Assembly (NCBI GenBank): GCA_035235625.1
Contig: CP141141.1
Location: 38,525,719-38,589,718, forward strand
Direction: 5' to 3'
Length of the DNA: 64,000 nucleotides
From: Saururus chinensis
Lineage: Eukaryota > Streptophyta > Magnoliopsida > Piperales > Saururaceae
Positions within the stretch are counted from its first letter, which is position 1; each line of letters starts with the position of its first letter. The notes under the pieces are model-generated. The model was not told the origin of the DNA and did no database searches. It saw nothing but the letters and a program-made list of their open reading frames with translations. Below are positions 11,481-27,414 of the stretch, in pieces. Position numbers and translations under genes: made by a program.

Positions 11481-11830
11481 AATTTTAAGGGGATTGGCTG
11501 AGTAGTCTTTCGAAAAGGGACTAGGTTTCTGATTTCGGAACTGGGAATCGCCGAAACGCACTACAGGGGGAACAGCCGGATCGTTATGGAAAACGTAGAA
11601 AAACAAAGGAAAACTAGAGAGAAGAGAGGATGGCCAACTTCGGGTCCGAGCGGGAGGCGGCATTGAGCGGAGCAGGCAAGAGGGTATGCGGAAGAAAAAA
11701 ACCAAAAACAGAAAGCGGAAGAAAGAGCAGCGGTAGGAGGTTGAGAGAAGAGACGAAGAAGATGTTACCTAGCGACGATCGTTTCCTTCTTTCCAGTGCG
11801 TGCCCCAGCAAATAAGCTAGCCTCCAATAT
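11480..11830 (-). promoter_or_regulatory. Putative 5' leader/promoter zone of the PIG-C gene
   Basis: This block is GC-richer than its surroundings, and its minus strand is pyrimidine-rich (CTCTCTTCTCTCTAG, TTTCTTCCGCTTTC), as plant 5' leaders often are. It lies at the right distance and orientation to feed a spliced leader into the PIG-C coding exon. Small frames in it look like by-products of composition. The assignment is inferred from position and composition only, and it could instead be an independent CpG-rich remnant. Confidence 0.3.
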
Positions 11831-12840
11831 TTGTTAGACCCTTACGTTAGACCCCTACGTTATCTCAGGCTCGGTAATTGGATTTACATCCTGCTGTTCA
11901 TAATACCTGTAAGTAATTATAGGCGGTCGGATATAAATCTAACGGTTCATAAAGTTTAGGCTTACATAGGTGTATATAAGCTCGGGCTCATATAATTTTT
12001 TTCTATTTTTTTATCTAATTATATTTTAAATAAATTAATCAATTAATTAATTTATGTTATATTTAAAATACTAAATATTAAATTTTAATATACTAACATT
12101 AAATTATAAATATGACATCGACAAACTAAAATGGTTAAGGGGAGATTCTAAAATTTTAGTATTTCATTTTCAAATCTTGATTCATTAACCCCTAATAGAA
12201 GTAATAATAAGCTTATAATACTCTTTTTTAATTATTCAACTACTTAAATTTAACAAAATGGAGCTATGGATATGGAACAATTTTTTTTTCTAAATGAAGC
12301 TATTAATTTAAGACAAAGAGAGTATATATAGAGAGAGATAAAGATATATATGTTTTACCCTTAACACAATTCCTCTCCTCTTCAAGTTATGTAATGAGTT
12401 TCCATTGATTTTCTAGCCCTCTTTTAAACTCTTATTTGGTTCAATTCGAACCCATATTACTTGTCCTTGCAAATAACCACAACAAGCAAGGGAGGTGTGA
12501 AGCCAAGTTTAGAGAGTAGTAGGGTTTGAGAAGAGCACTGGATTTAGGGAGACCATTATCCCTTGTCTTAGCATAACGCAGAAAATAATGGAGAGTCCTT
12601 CTATCTTATATTTCCATTAGAGGTAGGTCCATGGGGTTCGCTAAAGGATATGTCAAACTCATTTTCAAAGAGTATTCCTTACTACAACATTTTATTACAT
12701 TATGTAATGTGGTCACCATTGATTCATATGATAATAACCTTCTAACAAATATCAGAGAAGACTTTGCATTGCCGCTATCATACATGTGTTTACTGGCATC
12801 CCACTATCCACCCCACACAATTCACAGGTAGTTCATTTGT
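11831..12840. other. AT-rich intergenic sequence
   Basis: No gene is visible. 12120-12320 contains MITE-like AT-rich sequence (GTAATAATAAGCTTATAATAC) that resembles a stretch near 25240-25300, so a shared small repeat is likely, but its ends cannot be drawn. Confidence 0.35.
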
Positions 12841-12861
12841 ATCCATCTCATATGAGCATGC

Positions 12862-13910
12862 TTCACACTCCCATTAGTGCATCCACAAAGAAAAAATTAA
12901 TTGTAGCTGAGAGTTACCACTTTTTAGAACTACCAGTGATCAAATGTCCCTTTTCAGTTAATGCTTTTTCTACCTTCCTTTTTTCACCAGGTATGTTGCC
13001 CTTCATGAATTTGATTGTACACCCAATCATTTGCTTTCTTTTTTTTCATCTGAACATGTTTCACACCCCCATTAGTGCATCCACAAGGTAAATTTAAATG
13101 TACTCGAGAGTTACCTCTTTTGTGGCACTACTAGTTTTCAGATTTTTCCTTTTTAGTTAATCCTTTCAACCTCCATTTTTTTCACCAGGTACTACCCTTC
13201 ATGACTTTGATTATACACACAATCATTTGCTTTATTTCTTTTATCTGAACATGCTCCACACCCCCATTAGTGCATCCACAATTAAAATTATATGTACCCA
13301 AGAGTTACCTCTTTTCAGCCCTAACAATTATCAGATATTCCTTTTCAGTTCATGTTTTCGACCTCTCTTTATTCACCAAGTATGTTGCCCTTCATGACTT
13401 TGATTATACACATAATCATTTACTTCCTTTGTTTCATCTGAACATACTTCACACCCCCATTAGTGCATCCACAGTTCATGTTTTAGACCTCTCTTTATTC
13501 ACCATGTATGTTGCCCTTCATGACTTTGATTATACACACAATCATTTACTTCCTTTGTTTCATCTGAAGATACTTCACACCTCATTAGTGCATCCACAAG
13601 TAAACATTAAACGTACCCGAGAGTTACCTCTTTTCAACACTAACAGTTATCAGATTTTCCTTTTATGTTAATGCTTTCAACCTCCCTTTTTTCACCATGT
13701 ATATTGGCATTCTTAACTTTGATAGTACACCTAATCATGTGCTTCATTTCTTTCATCTCAACATGCATCGCACCTACCATATAAGTGTACCCGCAAGCAA
13801 AAAATGTATGGCTCGGGCAATTACCTCTTTCGATTCCTAGAAATTATCAAATATACACTATTAGTTAATGTTGTTGTCAATCCTTTTTCCACCACATATG
13901 TTGCCCTTAC
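12862..13910. repeat. Tandem array of about 195 bp units, about six copies
   Basis: The word TTCACACCCCCATTAGTGCATC recurs, with variants, at 12862, 13060, 13255, 13448, 13574 and 13767, giving spacings of 198, 195, 193, 126 and 193 bp. The fourth unit is shortened by about 67 bp. Each unit also carries GAGAGTTACCTCTTTT, TTTTCACCA and GTTGCCCTTCATGA. The units are diverged from each other, so the array is not recent. An LTR-like element begins directly at its right edge. Confidence 0.88.
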
Positions 13911-16067
13911 TGTAATATCCCAAAATTTTCTAGGTTTCAAAAATTAAACACTTGAAAAATAGGTTGTTTGACCCTTTAACTTTCTTAGTACTATAACTTT
14001 CTAAATATATATAATTTGTAGTATAATTATGTAGTTATAAAGTACACAGAAAGAGCTTTAAAACGCCACTAAGAAAGCGAGAATCCGAGTTCGGATGAGG
14101 GAGATACAACTGTTCAAAGTTGAACATATTGTATAGGGCTTGTTTGCCCGATTTAGACGTGTATTTGGGCCGTTTAAGTCATTTTGTGAGCCCGGTTAAT
14201 TAAAATAACAGAAATTAATAAAAAAAAAGAGCCTAAGTAGCGTAGTTGGCCTAACTTCTAAGGGAATTAGGAACCCTAATCCTCATAATTATAAAAATGG
14301 CTTCCTATGGCTCAATTAGGGGAGTTTTTGGGCCCTTAAGGGAAGGAGAAGGTGGTAAACGGTGAGGCTTTGGCGGCAGTGTATTGACGGCAAACCGGTA
14401 ATTAAGGTAGGATTGTTGTCTTAGTCTTCAAGTCAAGATTAATGGGGATTTTCTTGAGTAAATTTTAATATAAATTGCATTAATAGTGATTTCTGCAATT
14501 TATTGTTTTTGTAATTTACATAAACATTGATTTTTGTAATCATTGTTCATGTAATTATGTTAAACAGTTATTTCTGCATATAATGTTCTAGTAATTACGA
14601 TGAACAATGATCTCTACAGTCATTGTTCCCGTAATTACGAGGAACAGTGAATTCCACCATGTTTTATTTTAAATCTACCTAACGGTTGTCGGTTGGTCCT
14701 TTTTCACTAGACGATCAAGCGTCCTCTTCCGGCCAAAAACCCGATCGCCGAAAGAAGTCAACCGGGGTGGGCGTTCTATCGTCTAGGCAAAATAGAGAAC
14801 AAAAAAGGGGGGGAAAGCACTGGCGGTGGTGCAGCCTACCGAAAGGGGGGAGAGGGGGCCTCATTGGGTTGTGGCCCTCTGCCCTCTCTGCTTTCCCATG
14901 TTGAGCGACAGAGACTCGCCGGCGACAAGCCAAGGCGCCGCTGGTGGGCCTATGTTTCAAAAAGAAAGAAAAAAATGAATGGTCTTTGGTTGTTGTCAGC
15001 CACCCATCGACTGTCAAGCCAGGGCCATCCAAATTGCCTCAAGGTGGAAATTCGGTCGGCCTTGGCTCGTAGCGCAGCCTGTCACAGGCCTAGCAAAGCG
15101 GACTATCTGTGACACGTGCTGGGGTGCACACACGTGGGAATGTGTTGTATACGAGGTGTGCATGCATTATAGGAACTGCCCTTAGTGTTGCATATCATGT
15201 GTGCAGGCCGTTGCTGGGAAGGCCCGCAACGTTGCACAACATGTGTGCGCAACGTTGTGCAGAAAGCACGCAATGATGCGCACACATAGTTGGCTATGTT
15301 GGGACACATAGCCAAATAGCACATATTTGGATTCTTAAGATGACCCCTCCTCCTTATTTAGTGTTAGAGGGTCCTTGGGAGTGTTCTCGGGCAGTTTGGT
15401 GAAATTCGGATATACCATGCCCGTACGGCCACTTTGGCTGCCACTCCAAAGAAATGCAAGAAATCTCTTATGCTATATAGGGAGGGACATGGTGAGCTTA
15501 ATGGACAAGCTGTTGGTATGATGCCTAGCCTTGCAACAGGCTGTCCCGGATGGCAACGAAGGCTTGTTGCCTTGCTAACTATCATGCCAGGAGCCTATCC
15601 GATAGTGGGATATGGGGCTCTCCAACTCGTCGAGCGGCCGTCCGGCCTTATGGCCGTGTTGGATGCAAAGACCCTTACATGCACTTGGCTGAGATGGATT
15701 GGTCGGATGACCAAGTTGCCTAAGTTGGATTCGTGCATCGCAAGGAGATGTCCCTCTCCGGCCAACTCGCTTGGGAACAAGACCCGGCACGTTTGCACAT
15801 CCGCCTTGGGACAGGTTCGTTGCTTGGCTTCGCGGGCTAGACGCTTGGTCGAATGGCATGAGGCCATGACCTTGACGAAGAATGGCTTACTCGCTGGGCT
15901 GTTTGGCCTTGCGAGTGCCGCACGGTGGTTGTTCCCCGGGCGACCCCGTGACAAGCCGTTGGCAACCCACTCTGCCGGTCGTCGATTTCGGTTTGGACCT
16001 GGGTCAAGTCACCCAACCCATTCGTCCTAGGTTAGTAAAAGAAAAAACTCCAACTGATTTGGTTCTA

Positions 16068-17655
16068 GTTCAGTAGGTTTTAGAAGTGGGAAATATTTAA
16101 GAAAATTATAGACTATTCTAGGGAACATGAGGGGTAACTAGACCAAGTTGCCAGCTAGGGAAAAATCCAAGTGTCTATAAAATGACTATTTTACCTTTAT
16201 AACTAAGTAGCAGTTCAGTTACCTGACTTAGGGGCTCCGATTTAGTGGCCTATGAGTCGATTTAAAAATTGGGAAAAATCTCAGTGATAGTTTAATGTGT
16301 GCCCTAATTATAGGCCAATGCTCAAGCTGGGGAAAAATTTGACTAAATAGATAATTGACTATTTTACCTTTAGGGTTAAGGTAAAATGATTAAATGAACC
16401 AAGGTCAGTTCAAGGGGTTTATGATCCCGCTAAACACTAAGAAAATTACCTTGCATCCATAAAGTCAAGGAGTACCCCTTAGATTAATTTTTGGACCCAT
16501 TAGGGTTTAAAAAACCCTAAAGAAAATGATAGAAATACTCATATGAGTGAACTGACCAGCATTTTCATGAATGGAAGTAATGGGCCAATTTGATACTAGA
16601 ACCTCTTGAGAGGTCAAAGACTTACCCGAGAATAGAGAGGACCATGTCTAACATGGGATAGTTACCTCAATGCCTTTAGGTGCATTATGACCCATTTCTA
16701 TAAAAGCTTAATCAACAAACCTAAGGAGGGTTGGGCATGAGAGCGCGAACAATTGTAATATCATTATTGAGTTTGGTTTTTGATATTATGATCTGTTAGG
16801 ACCTGTGTGGGTCTGTATTATTTATGTTGTTCATTGTTTTAATGTTTGTTATTGATGTTGTGATAGCAATTTATCATTAGCTTAAGATTAATCGATTGGA
16901 TTGGGCTAGAACACCTAATCAAAATAAAGACTAAAATACCCTCATAGGGGTCTGAGACTAGTTCATAGAGTTAAATTTGCCTTTGACCTGACGATTTTCC
17001 TCTGTTGATGAACATATGACAGTTTTGAGTTTTAACCCTAGTCTAGATGGGACTAATAGGGTTTGGGATAATCATTCAAAATCCTTGATTGTTTTTGAAC
17101 AAGATAGGGTTTAGAATGGTTTTTTTTAGTCTTCGCTCTATTGAGAAGCTATTGATTTGATAGTGTAGTTGGAGGGAGCTTTGCGTGAGTTAGGCTCACC
17201 ACCGATTTATTGAGAATTGTTTAGTGTACACACATGTAGATTAGCTGACATCCTACTTAGTTGGCTTCTCCCGCCACTTTTGTTCAAGTGCAGTTGTGGG
17301 TCATGCCCTTCCACTCCGGTCAGGTCCTTATGGGCTAGGTTGGGTGATGACAGTTCGTGGTGGATTCCAATATCGCACTATGGATGGTTTCCTTTGGAGG
17401 AAGGTCTATAGTGGTTGTATCATTTTCCACTTAGGTTGACATTTGATGAGTATGTCTGTCTTTGGGATTAGACAGGGATATTAATTATTAAATAATAGTT
17501 CGAGAGATAATTAGGCGGAAAATTGCTTAACATATTCCTGAACAATTTGAGTTTGTTGGAGGCATATATTGCTTGATATTGGTTGTTTAATTAGAAAAAG
17601 TTGAATGATTGAAGGACTTGCATAAAATATAGGTTGGTTGAAAATACTTAAGCAC
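16068..17655 (+). repeat. Internal repeat unit 1 of the long LTR-like element
   Basis: This unit runs from TTCAGTAGGTTTTAGA to GGTTGAAAATACTTAAGC and repeats as 17939-19534. Shared blocks include GACTATTTTACC, CAAGGAGTACCC and CCATTTTCATAAA-like words in the same order. The copies have drifted through many substitutions. The single-copy equivalent is in the element at 33822-35901 (from about 34600). Confidence 0.8.
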
Positions 17656-17938
17656 TTGCTGGCCACACCAACTGCCACAGACCCACAGTGTGGGACTAGG
17701 TGCCGCCAAGTGGGGGCACGGGTGGCCAAGCTTCCGCCCCAGCCATCCCAAGGCGGGAGACCTACCTGGTTGCCAGTGTCGAGGCCAGAGGTAGCTAGAT
17801 GCAATCCAGTTGCCGCCAACTTCCCTGCGTGCATCTCTAGAAGGAAGACAACCCTCGGGCTGGTCTGCGGGTCCGGACTGAGTCTGGGCTGGAACCAGTG
17901 ACCCAGTCTGAAAGAAAAAAAACACTAAATCGAGTAAG

Positions 17939-19534
17939 GTTCAGTAGGTTGTAGATGTCAAAAAAAAATATGTAAAAATTACGATTGGTCCCAAAGAACT
18001 TCAAGAGTGTTCTGACCAAATTTCATCATAGGGAAAAATCCCAGAGTCTAGAAAATGACTATTTTACCCTTGTAACTAAGTCATGGTTCACTTACGCAAT
18101 TTAGGGGCTTTGGTTCAGAGGTCTGTGGGTGGATTTAAAAATTAGGAAAATTTTCAATGAGAGTTACATGTGTACCCTAATTATAGATCGATTCACAAGC
18201 TAGAGAAAAATCTCAGTAAATAGATAATTAACTATTTTACCCCTAGGGTTAAGTTAAATCTTTAAATGAACCAGGGTCGGTTCAAGGGGTTTACGACCCC
18301 GTTAAACAGCAAGAAAATTACTTTAGGTCCAAAACGTCAAGGAGTACCCTTAAGATTAGTTTTAGATTTATTAAGTTTTAGGGAAGCCCTGAACAAAATG
18401 ACATAAATACACCTTATGAGTGGACCAACCCGTATTCGCGTGGATTTTATTAACAGACCAATTTGATAATGGAACCTCTTGATAGTTCAAAGACTTACCC
18501 AGAACAGAGAGGACCATGTCTAATGTGGGATAATTACCTTAATACCCATACATACATGATGACCCATTTTCATAAAAGTTTAATCAGCTAACCCAAGGAG
18601 GGTTAGAGCACTAGAGCGTGAACATTTCTAATATCATTATTGAATTGTGTTATTGATATTACGATCTGTTTGGACCTGTGTGGGTCTGATTGTTTTGTTG
18701 TTTATTGTTTTGATGTTTACTATTGTTGTTGTGATAGTAATTTATCACTAGCTTAAGATTATTGAAAGTTTAATCAATGGGGTCAAATAGCTTTGGATTG
18801 AGCGAGAACACCTAATCAAGATAAAAACAAAAATACCCTTAGAGGGGTCTGGGACTAGTTCATATAGTGCACAAGGCCTTTGGCCTAACCATTTGCCTGG
18901 GTCAATGAACCTATGGTAGTTTTGAGTTTTAACCCTAGCTAGTCTGAAAGAGACTGATAGGGTTTGGGTTAGTCATTCGAAATCCTTGATTGTTAATGAA
19001 TAAGATATGGTTCAGAATGGTTTTTTTGAGTCTTCACTCTATTGAGGAGCTATTGATTTGACCATGAAATTGCACATCCCTGTTGGAGGGAGCTCTGCGT
19101 GAGTTGGGCTCACCATCGATCTATTGAGGATCGTTTAGTGTACACACAGTCAGAGTCTTTGATATCATGCTTGGTTGGCATCTCTCACTACTTCTTTTCA
19201 GGTGCAATTGTGGGTCATGTTGTTCCACTCCAGTCAGGTCCTTAGGGGCTAGGTTGGGAGATGGCACTTCATGGTGGATTCCAGGGTCCTTGTGGCTTTC
19301 AGGGTTTCATCATGGATTTACCTTTGTGGGTGGTCTATGGTGAGTGTATCATTAGTCACTTAGGTTGATATATGATGTGTATGTCTATCTTTGAGATTAG
19401 ATGAGGATATTAATTATCGAACAATAGTTCGAAAGATAATTAATGATATTGTTTGTTATTACTTATTTAATTAGAACAAGTTGAATGATTAATGGACTTA
19501 CATAAAATGTGGGTTAGTTAAAAATACGTAAGCA
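17939..19534 (+). repeat. Internal repeat unit 2 of the long LTR-like element
   Basis: The second copy of the 1.6 kb unit, offset from the first by 1871 bp, with a spacer of about 283 bp (17656-17938) that is GC-richer. It leads into the element's 3' part, ending GTCGTGACA. Confidence 0.8.
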
Positions 19535-20132
19535 TTACATGTGTGATATTATGCTTCTTGAGATACTATAGTTTCTAGACAGAACTACGTCTCGATCCGA
19601 TCTTGTTGAAAATATTGGAGATGTTGTCCAATGAGTACGTAGCTAACTAACATCAAGTGATGTCGGCCAGATCTAAAAAATATTAATTAATATTTTTGTT
19701 CTTTTGAAAATGCCCCTCCAAGGGGAGGGGATGTTTTGTTGTTGTTTGGTTGCAGGTTCTTTCGAAGAGGATGTAGCGAGATTAGGATGTTGATGGGCGA
19801 TTGAGGACGACATTACACTTATGGGATCTAGTTTCTTACTTCTGAAATTTTGTAAGTAATTGTACTTACTCGCGTGAGAGCCAACTTTACTTTGTTATTT
19901 ATTTTCGGACACATGACAGACTTGTACTAAGATGGTTAACCTGCTATTTATCAAATTTTGACCACGTGTAATAATATCATATGTTTTGATATTCGTATTT
20001 GTGAACCCTAGTTAGTAATCAGGACTTGAATATTTAGTCGATTAATTTGATTTGATTTAAAGAAAAAAAATGTCCTCGTGATTTATTGTGTGTCATTTAT
20101 TTAAAAGGGTTTTAAAAATCCAGGTCGTGACA

Positions 20133-20660
20133 AGCTACCTCTCTCTTCACTCTCTCTCCTTTCATTCGTTTCTCTCTCACTCTCTTCTTTATCTCTCTTT
20201 GTCCCTTTTTTCTCTCTCCTCACTCTCTTTTATTATATATTATATTTTAAAATTAATAAAAAAATTAAAATAAAATGTATTAGAGACGCTTAATAAATTG
20301 TGTCGCTAGTACCCTAAGTATTAGCAACGTATACACATATGTGTCGCTAATACCTAGGGTACTAGTGACACAATTTCTTAAATGTCACTACTATGTTTTA
20401 TTTTAAATTTTTTATTAATTTTAAAATATAATAATATAATTACAAATCCCAAAAAAATCTAGCTTAATTTCTTCCCCGTCTCTCTTTCTATTTCCTCTCT
20501 CTCTTTCTCTTTCCTCTCTCTCTATCTCTCTCTTCTCTCTCATCGCTCTCCTCTTTCTCTTTCTCTTTCCTCTCTCTCTATCTCTCTCTTCTCTCTCATC
20601 GCTCTCCTCTTTCTCTCTTCACTCTTCTCTCTCTTATGTGCATCAACGTGAGCCTCAGCT
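20133..20660. repeat. CT-rich low-complexity tract with a 56 bp tandem repeat
   Basis: Long stretches of CTCTCT/TTTCTC. Within it the word CATCGCTCTC recurs at 20541 and 20597, marking a 56 bp tandem unit. It directly follows the LTR-like element and is interrupted by the inverted repeat at 20284-20392. It has no coding potential. Confidence 0.75.
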
Positions 20661-21382
20661 ATGAGGAGTGCGGATAAAGTAGGGAAATTTTTTTTTCTTA
20701 TTTATTTATTTATTATATATAAATAATAATAATAATTAAATAAAATATATTTTATTTTTGAAGCTTTAAATTTTTTAATATTTATTTATTATATATTTAA
20801 ATAATAAATATTTAATAAAATAAAATATTAAAACTATTAGCGACTATTTTTAAGTAGCGTCGCTAATAGTATAATTATTAAAGACACTTTGATAAAAATG
20901 TCGCTAATAATAATACTATTTGCGACATTTTTTCTAAATTTTTTATTTTTTAAAAATTTATCACTATTAGTGACGCTTATTTAAATACATCGCTAATAGT
21001 ATTAGTATTAGTATTAGTATTAGAGACCATTTTATAAAAGGTCCCTAATAGTTGTAATATTAATAACGCTTTTTAAAAAACATTTTTAATAGTTATATTT
21101 TTTTATTTCTAATACGGTTAGTATTAGAGATGTTTTTAAACAAGCGTAGCTAATAGTTGTAATATTAGCGATGTTTTTTTATAATCATCGCTAATATTTA
21201 TATATATTTTTTTAAATTGATAACTATTATTGACACTTTATTGAAAGCGTTGCAAAAAATATTAGTATTAGAGACGCCTTTCGAAAAGTGCCGCGACACT
21301 TTTTATTTTTAGTAACGCTTTGTATTACATCACAACTCGTTAATATATAATAGCGTCTCTAATAATCCTTTTTGTTGTAATG
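20284..21382 (-). mobile_element. CACTA (EnSpm)-like transposon end with subterminal repeats
   Basis: The right end read in reverse is CATTACAACAAAAAGGATTA, close to the CACTACAA start of plant CACTA elements. Inside are many copies of a short word in both orientations (GTCGCTAATA / TTAGCGAC / TTAGAGACGC), typical of CACTA subterminal regions. An imperfect hairpin at 20284-20392 pairs AAATTGTGTCGCTAGTACCC with GGGTACTAGTGACACAATTT. No left terminal repeat or transposase was found, so this is a truncated or non-autonomous copy. Confidence 0.6.
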
Positions 21383-21444
21383 AGTCGGATCCTTTAATTA
21401 AGTTTTATTTTGTGTAAATTATGGATATGTTGATGAGGGCTCAA

Positions 21445-21956
21445 GTTATGATCATCCTGATCTCAACCATATTGGCATGATCTTGGCAATTTTGCGTAGA
21501 TATGAACGAGATCTCGCAAAATCAGTGTAAAATTGTCTTTTCACGATCTCAAGTCTCATTAAAAGGTCCGACACAGAGATTTTGCGAGACTGCAAACCAT
21601 GCTATTGGTAATTATGAGCGGTGAAAAATTAATGAAGGATAGAAGCATGGTTGGCGAGAATTTATGTGTCAGCACTATCATGAGCAGTGCAACCGCCGGC
21701 ATTGAAGGAAGAAGAAAAGGAAAAAAGAAGAAGAAGAGGTGTACATGATGAGGGTAATAGAGAGGGGACCTATGAGGGGAAGAAAATAACATAAAAAACA
21801 AAGCATTGGGGGTAATGGGCGGGGTATGGTACGTAATCTGTTCATAAAGCATCAATTTATACATATGTGAATGGGAAAATTGCAAGGTCGTGTACACGTC
21901 CTGCTTTATTAGCAGGTGCATTTAGTTTTACATGCTTCAGCAGCATCAATTCTTGA
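21445..21956. repeat. CRK-A 3' flank, duplicated at 4447-4926
   Basis: This is the partner of the 480 bp block near the start of the window. It lies 58 bp beyond the CRK-A stop codon in the transcript direction, so it probably includes the gene's 3' UTR or immediate downstream DNA. It has an extra stretch of about 40 bp (around 21825-21870) that the other copy lacks. Confidence 0.8.
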
Positions 21957-22013
21957 TAGCTACTCGCATACAGCAGGTACATGTCTTTCCCCAATTAAGG
22001 GCCACAGCACATG

Positions 22014-24859
<2,846 letters not shown>

Positions 24860-24996
24860 CGGGGAAGAAGCTTTTGGCTCACATGACAAATGGGGCGAGA
24901 ATGGACCGATATATGGCCAGAGGCTATACGCGTCCTTTGAATATTCATGAGAAGAACATTAGACTACCCAACTTGCCAGCTGCTGAAAATTCTATA

Positions 24997-25009
24997 TTGA
25001 CTGTTGACT
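24997..25009. promoter_or_regulatory. Paired W-box motifs upstream of CRK-A
   Basis: Two TTGACT words, 24997-25002 and 25004-25009, lie about 140 bp upstream of the CRK-A start codon. W-boxes (TTGAC[C/T]) bind WRKY factors, and several CRK genes are known to be pathogen- or salicylate-induced through WRKYs. The motifs are seen directly; function here is inferred, and a six-base word can occur by chance. Confidence 0.4.
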
Positions 25010-27414
25010 GTAGACAGTGGACTTTCTCATAGTAGAAAGACTTCTGTATTATTTTTTTAAGAACAGGAAAGACCGTCGACCTGACCAATAAAAAACAAAG
25101 GCTTAGGACTTTTCTATAACATCCTCGACAATATTTTTTCATTAGGTAGCCAACTCATTTTAAGTATGACTACATATACTCCCTCCTTATATTAATAATT
25201 GTATTTAAAAATATGATAATTTTTATTGAATGGTAAAATTTACACGAAGAATAAGAAAAATAAGTTTATAATACTTTTTTTAAGTATTAAATTATTTAAA
25301 TTTAATAAAATTGAGCTATTAATATAAAACAAACTATTTTATTGAATAGAGCTATTAATTGAAGCAGTGTTATTACTTAAGCCTTGCAATCAAGTACACA
25401 TTACCTAATGAGAGACATGTTCACATTACCCACCCACCCCTTTATTTACGTGCATTGTTAAATCTTGATTCAATAACTCAAAGTGTCAGGCTCACGCTAG
25501 CATCAAGGGTGGCTAGACCTTAAGGTAGCTTAGGCTGCTGCCTAAGGCCTCACAAAAACACAAGGCCCCTAATAGTCATAATTAAGTAATAAATAATATT
25601 AAAAATATATTTTTTTTAGAGTGATCTAAAGAGTTTTACTAGGATTGTTATCTTTTTTTATGTCCATCTTGCATATTAATTCTACTTCATATACTTTCAT
25701 GTATAGCTTTTCAAAAAACCCTCAAATCAATCACCAAAAAAGGCAAAATTACTTTTACCATATATTACTTTGGTTTAACATAAAATTATCCATATATACC
25801 CAACACCCAATGGACACTTATTAAGTATTATTTTATTTTTCACATTCTATATATCACACCTTTAGCCTTAAGCTAAATTAGCTTTTTTTTATACTAAACC
25901 TTTAAAGAGAGGTCTTCCCACACAACTCTCTCATATTTTTTTTAATTTTTAATATTCAAGATATTACTCTTAGCTCTTTCACCCCAACAACGAGCAGTCT
26001 TGATTCTTGAGGTTTTTTTTTTCATGTTCTAAAATTAAATTTATATTCTTTTTTACTTAATATTTAAAATTTTATTTTATATTATTCTTATTTCTTAGCA
26101 TAGTTTCAATTATGATAGTTTTCGTTTATTTTGAAAAAAAAATTATAATTTGAAAGTAACTTTTAAAACGAGAAAAAGTTATTGTACCCAGGCAAATTTA
26201 GCCACACATGTGCCTAACCAAGCAGGGCATGCGGATAATTCGAAAATGCTTTCTCTTTGAGTAACACATATCATTGAATTGATATCAAAAAACACTTTAT
26301 GCGCTAAGTGCAAGCCCCGCTAAATGAAATAACATATTAATAGAGTTAATTCAAATATTATCTCTTGAAAATAATATATTTGTGAGGGCACATCAAGCCC
26401 ATGTTGCAGCTCCAAGAGGGTTAGGGTGTTGCAGCCCTAACTATAAACTAATGGCAAACAGTGCTATTAGTACATGACACAAAGTCCCTAACTATAATTT
26501 GGTGGCCAAGGGGCTACTAATATAAGGGATAAGTGTTACGTCCCGACTTTTTACATTAACTTAAAAGTCGGCATTACGTAAAATTTGTAAGTGTAGAGGG
26601 CCCGGATCGACCGTGTATAAACAAGAAACTCATAAAGAAGATAAAGTGCATACGTCCAAAATTTCAAAAGAAATTAGAGCTATACACGCCATAAGTTTAT
26701 GTCAGCAGAAATATACAATGTATACAAAAATATTTAATTAAACAAAATCTGACATATCAGCTCTTGTTCCCCGAACCGGTCGACTACAGTCCCAAACTGG
26801 TATTTATACCTGCATTATCTGGGGGTGGGTGAGTATAAAACATTATACCCAGTAGATAGCGTTAAATACTATAAACATGTAGAGACAAAATAGATCGTAT
26901 GCTAATTCCAAAATCAAACAATCACACAACTTAAAACAAATTCTTTTCGTACACAGAATGTCGCCGATACTAAAACGACATACACCCGTGCTCATGGGGC
27001 AACGGGATCAGAAGAAGAGGGGTTTTCCCATGACACCCCAACTCCTATGCGCGCCAGAAAGCCTCTTTAGGCAATATCGAGGAGTAATAAACTCCGATAG
27101 TCCTTGGTGTTACATACCGAAGAACTACCCTTTAAATTCCGAATTTTTAAAATAACCAGAATAACCAAATAATATTCAAATAAAGAATACTAAAATGATC
27201 TCGTAAGGACGGACATTTGTCCGACCCTTAACGATATTTAAAACCCTTTAAAATAATCTCCATTATACGACTTGGAGCGATAAGAGAAACGAATAGAGTA
27301 TAGCCCTACACGAAAATAGAATTTAAAACCACCTACCCTTGTTAAGCTACGTTTGTAGTCGGCTTAAAAGCGGTGGGCGGCACCTTCCCCTACGCAGAGA
27401 TGGTTTTCTTGTCC

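Larger units (their letters stand above)
13911..20132 (+). mobile_element. Very long LTR-like element (6.2 kb) with internal duplication, no coding sequence
   Basis: It starts TGTAATATCCC and ends GGTCGTGACA, and is co-linear at both ends and in the middle with the 2.1 kb solo LTR at 33822-35901. Compared with that copy it has about 1.4 kb of extra GC-richer sequence (about 14640-16030) and an internal tandem duplication. A TATA-like ATTATAAAAATGG lies near 14287. Flanking 5-mers (CTTAC left, AGCTA right) do not match, so the ends may come from recombined copies. Open frames inside are not conserved proteins. Confidence 0.6.

Noticed and set aside
15434..16030. 198-codon open frame on the plus strand
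   Set aside because: It lies in the GC-richer extra segment of an LTR-like element, several other frames are also open there, and the translation shows no recognisable domain.
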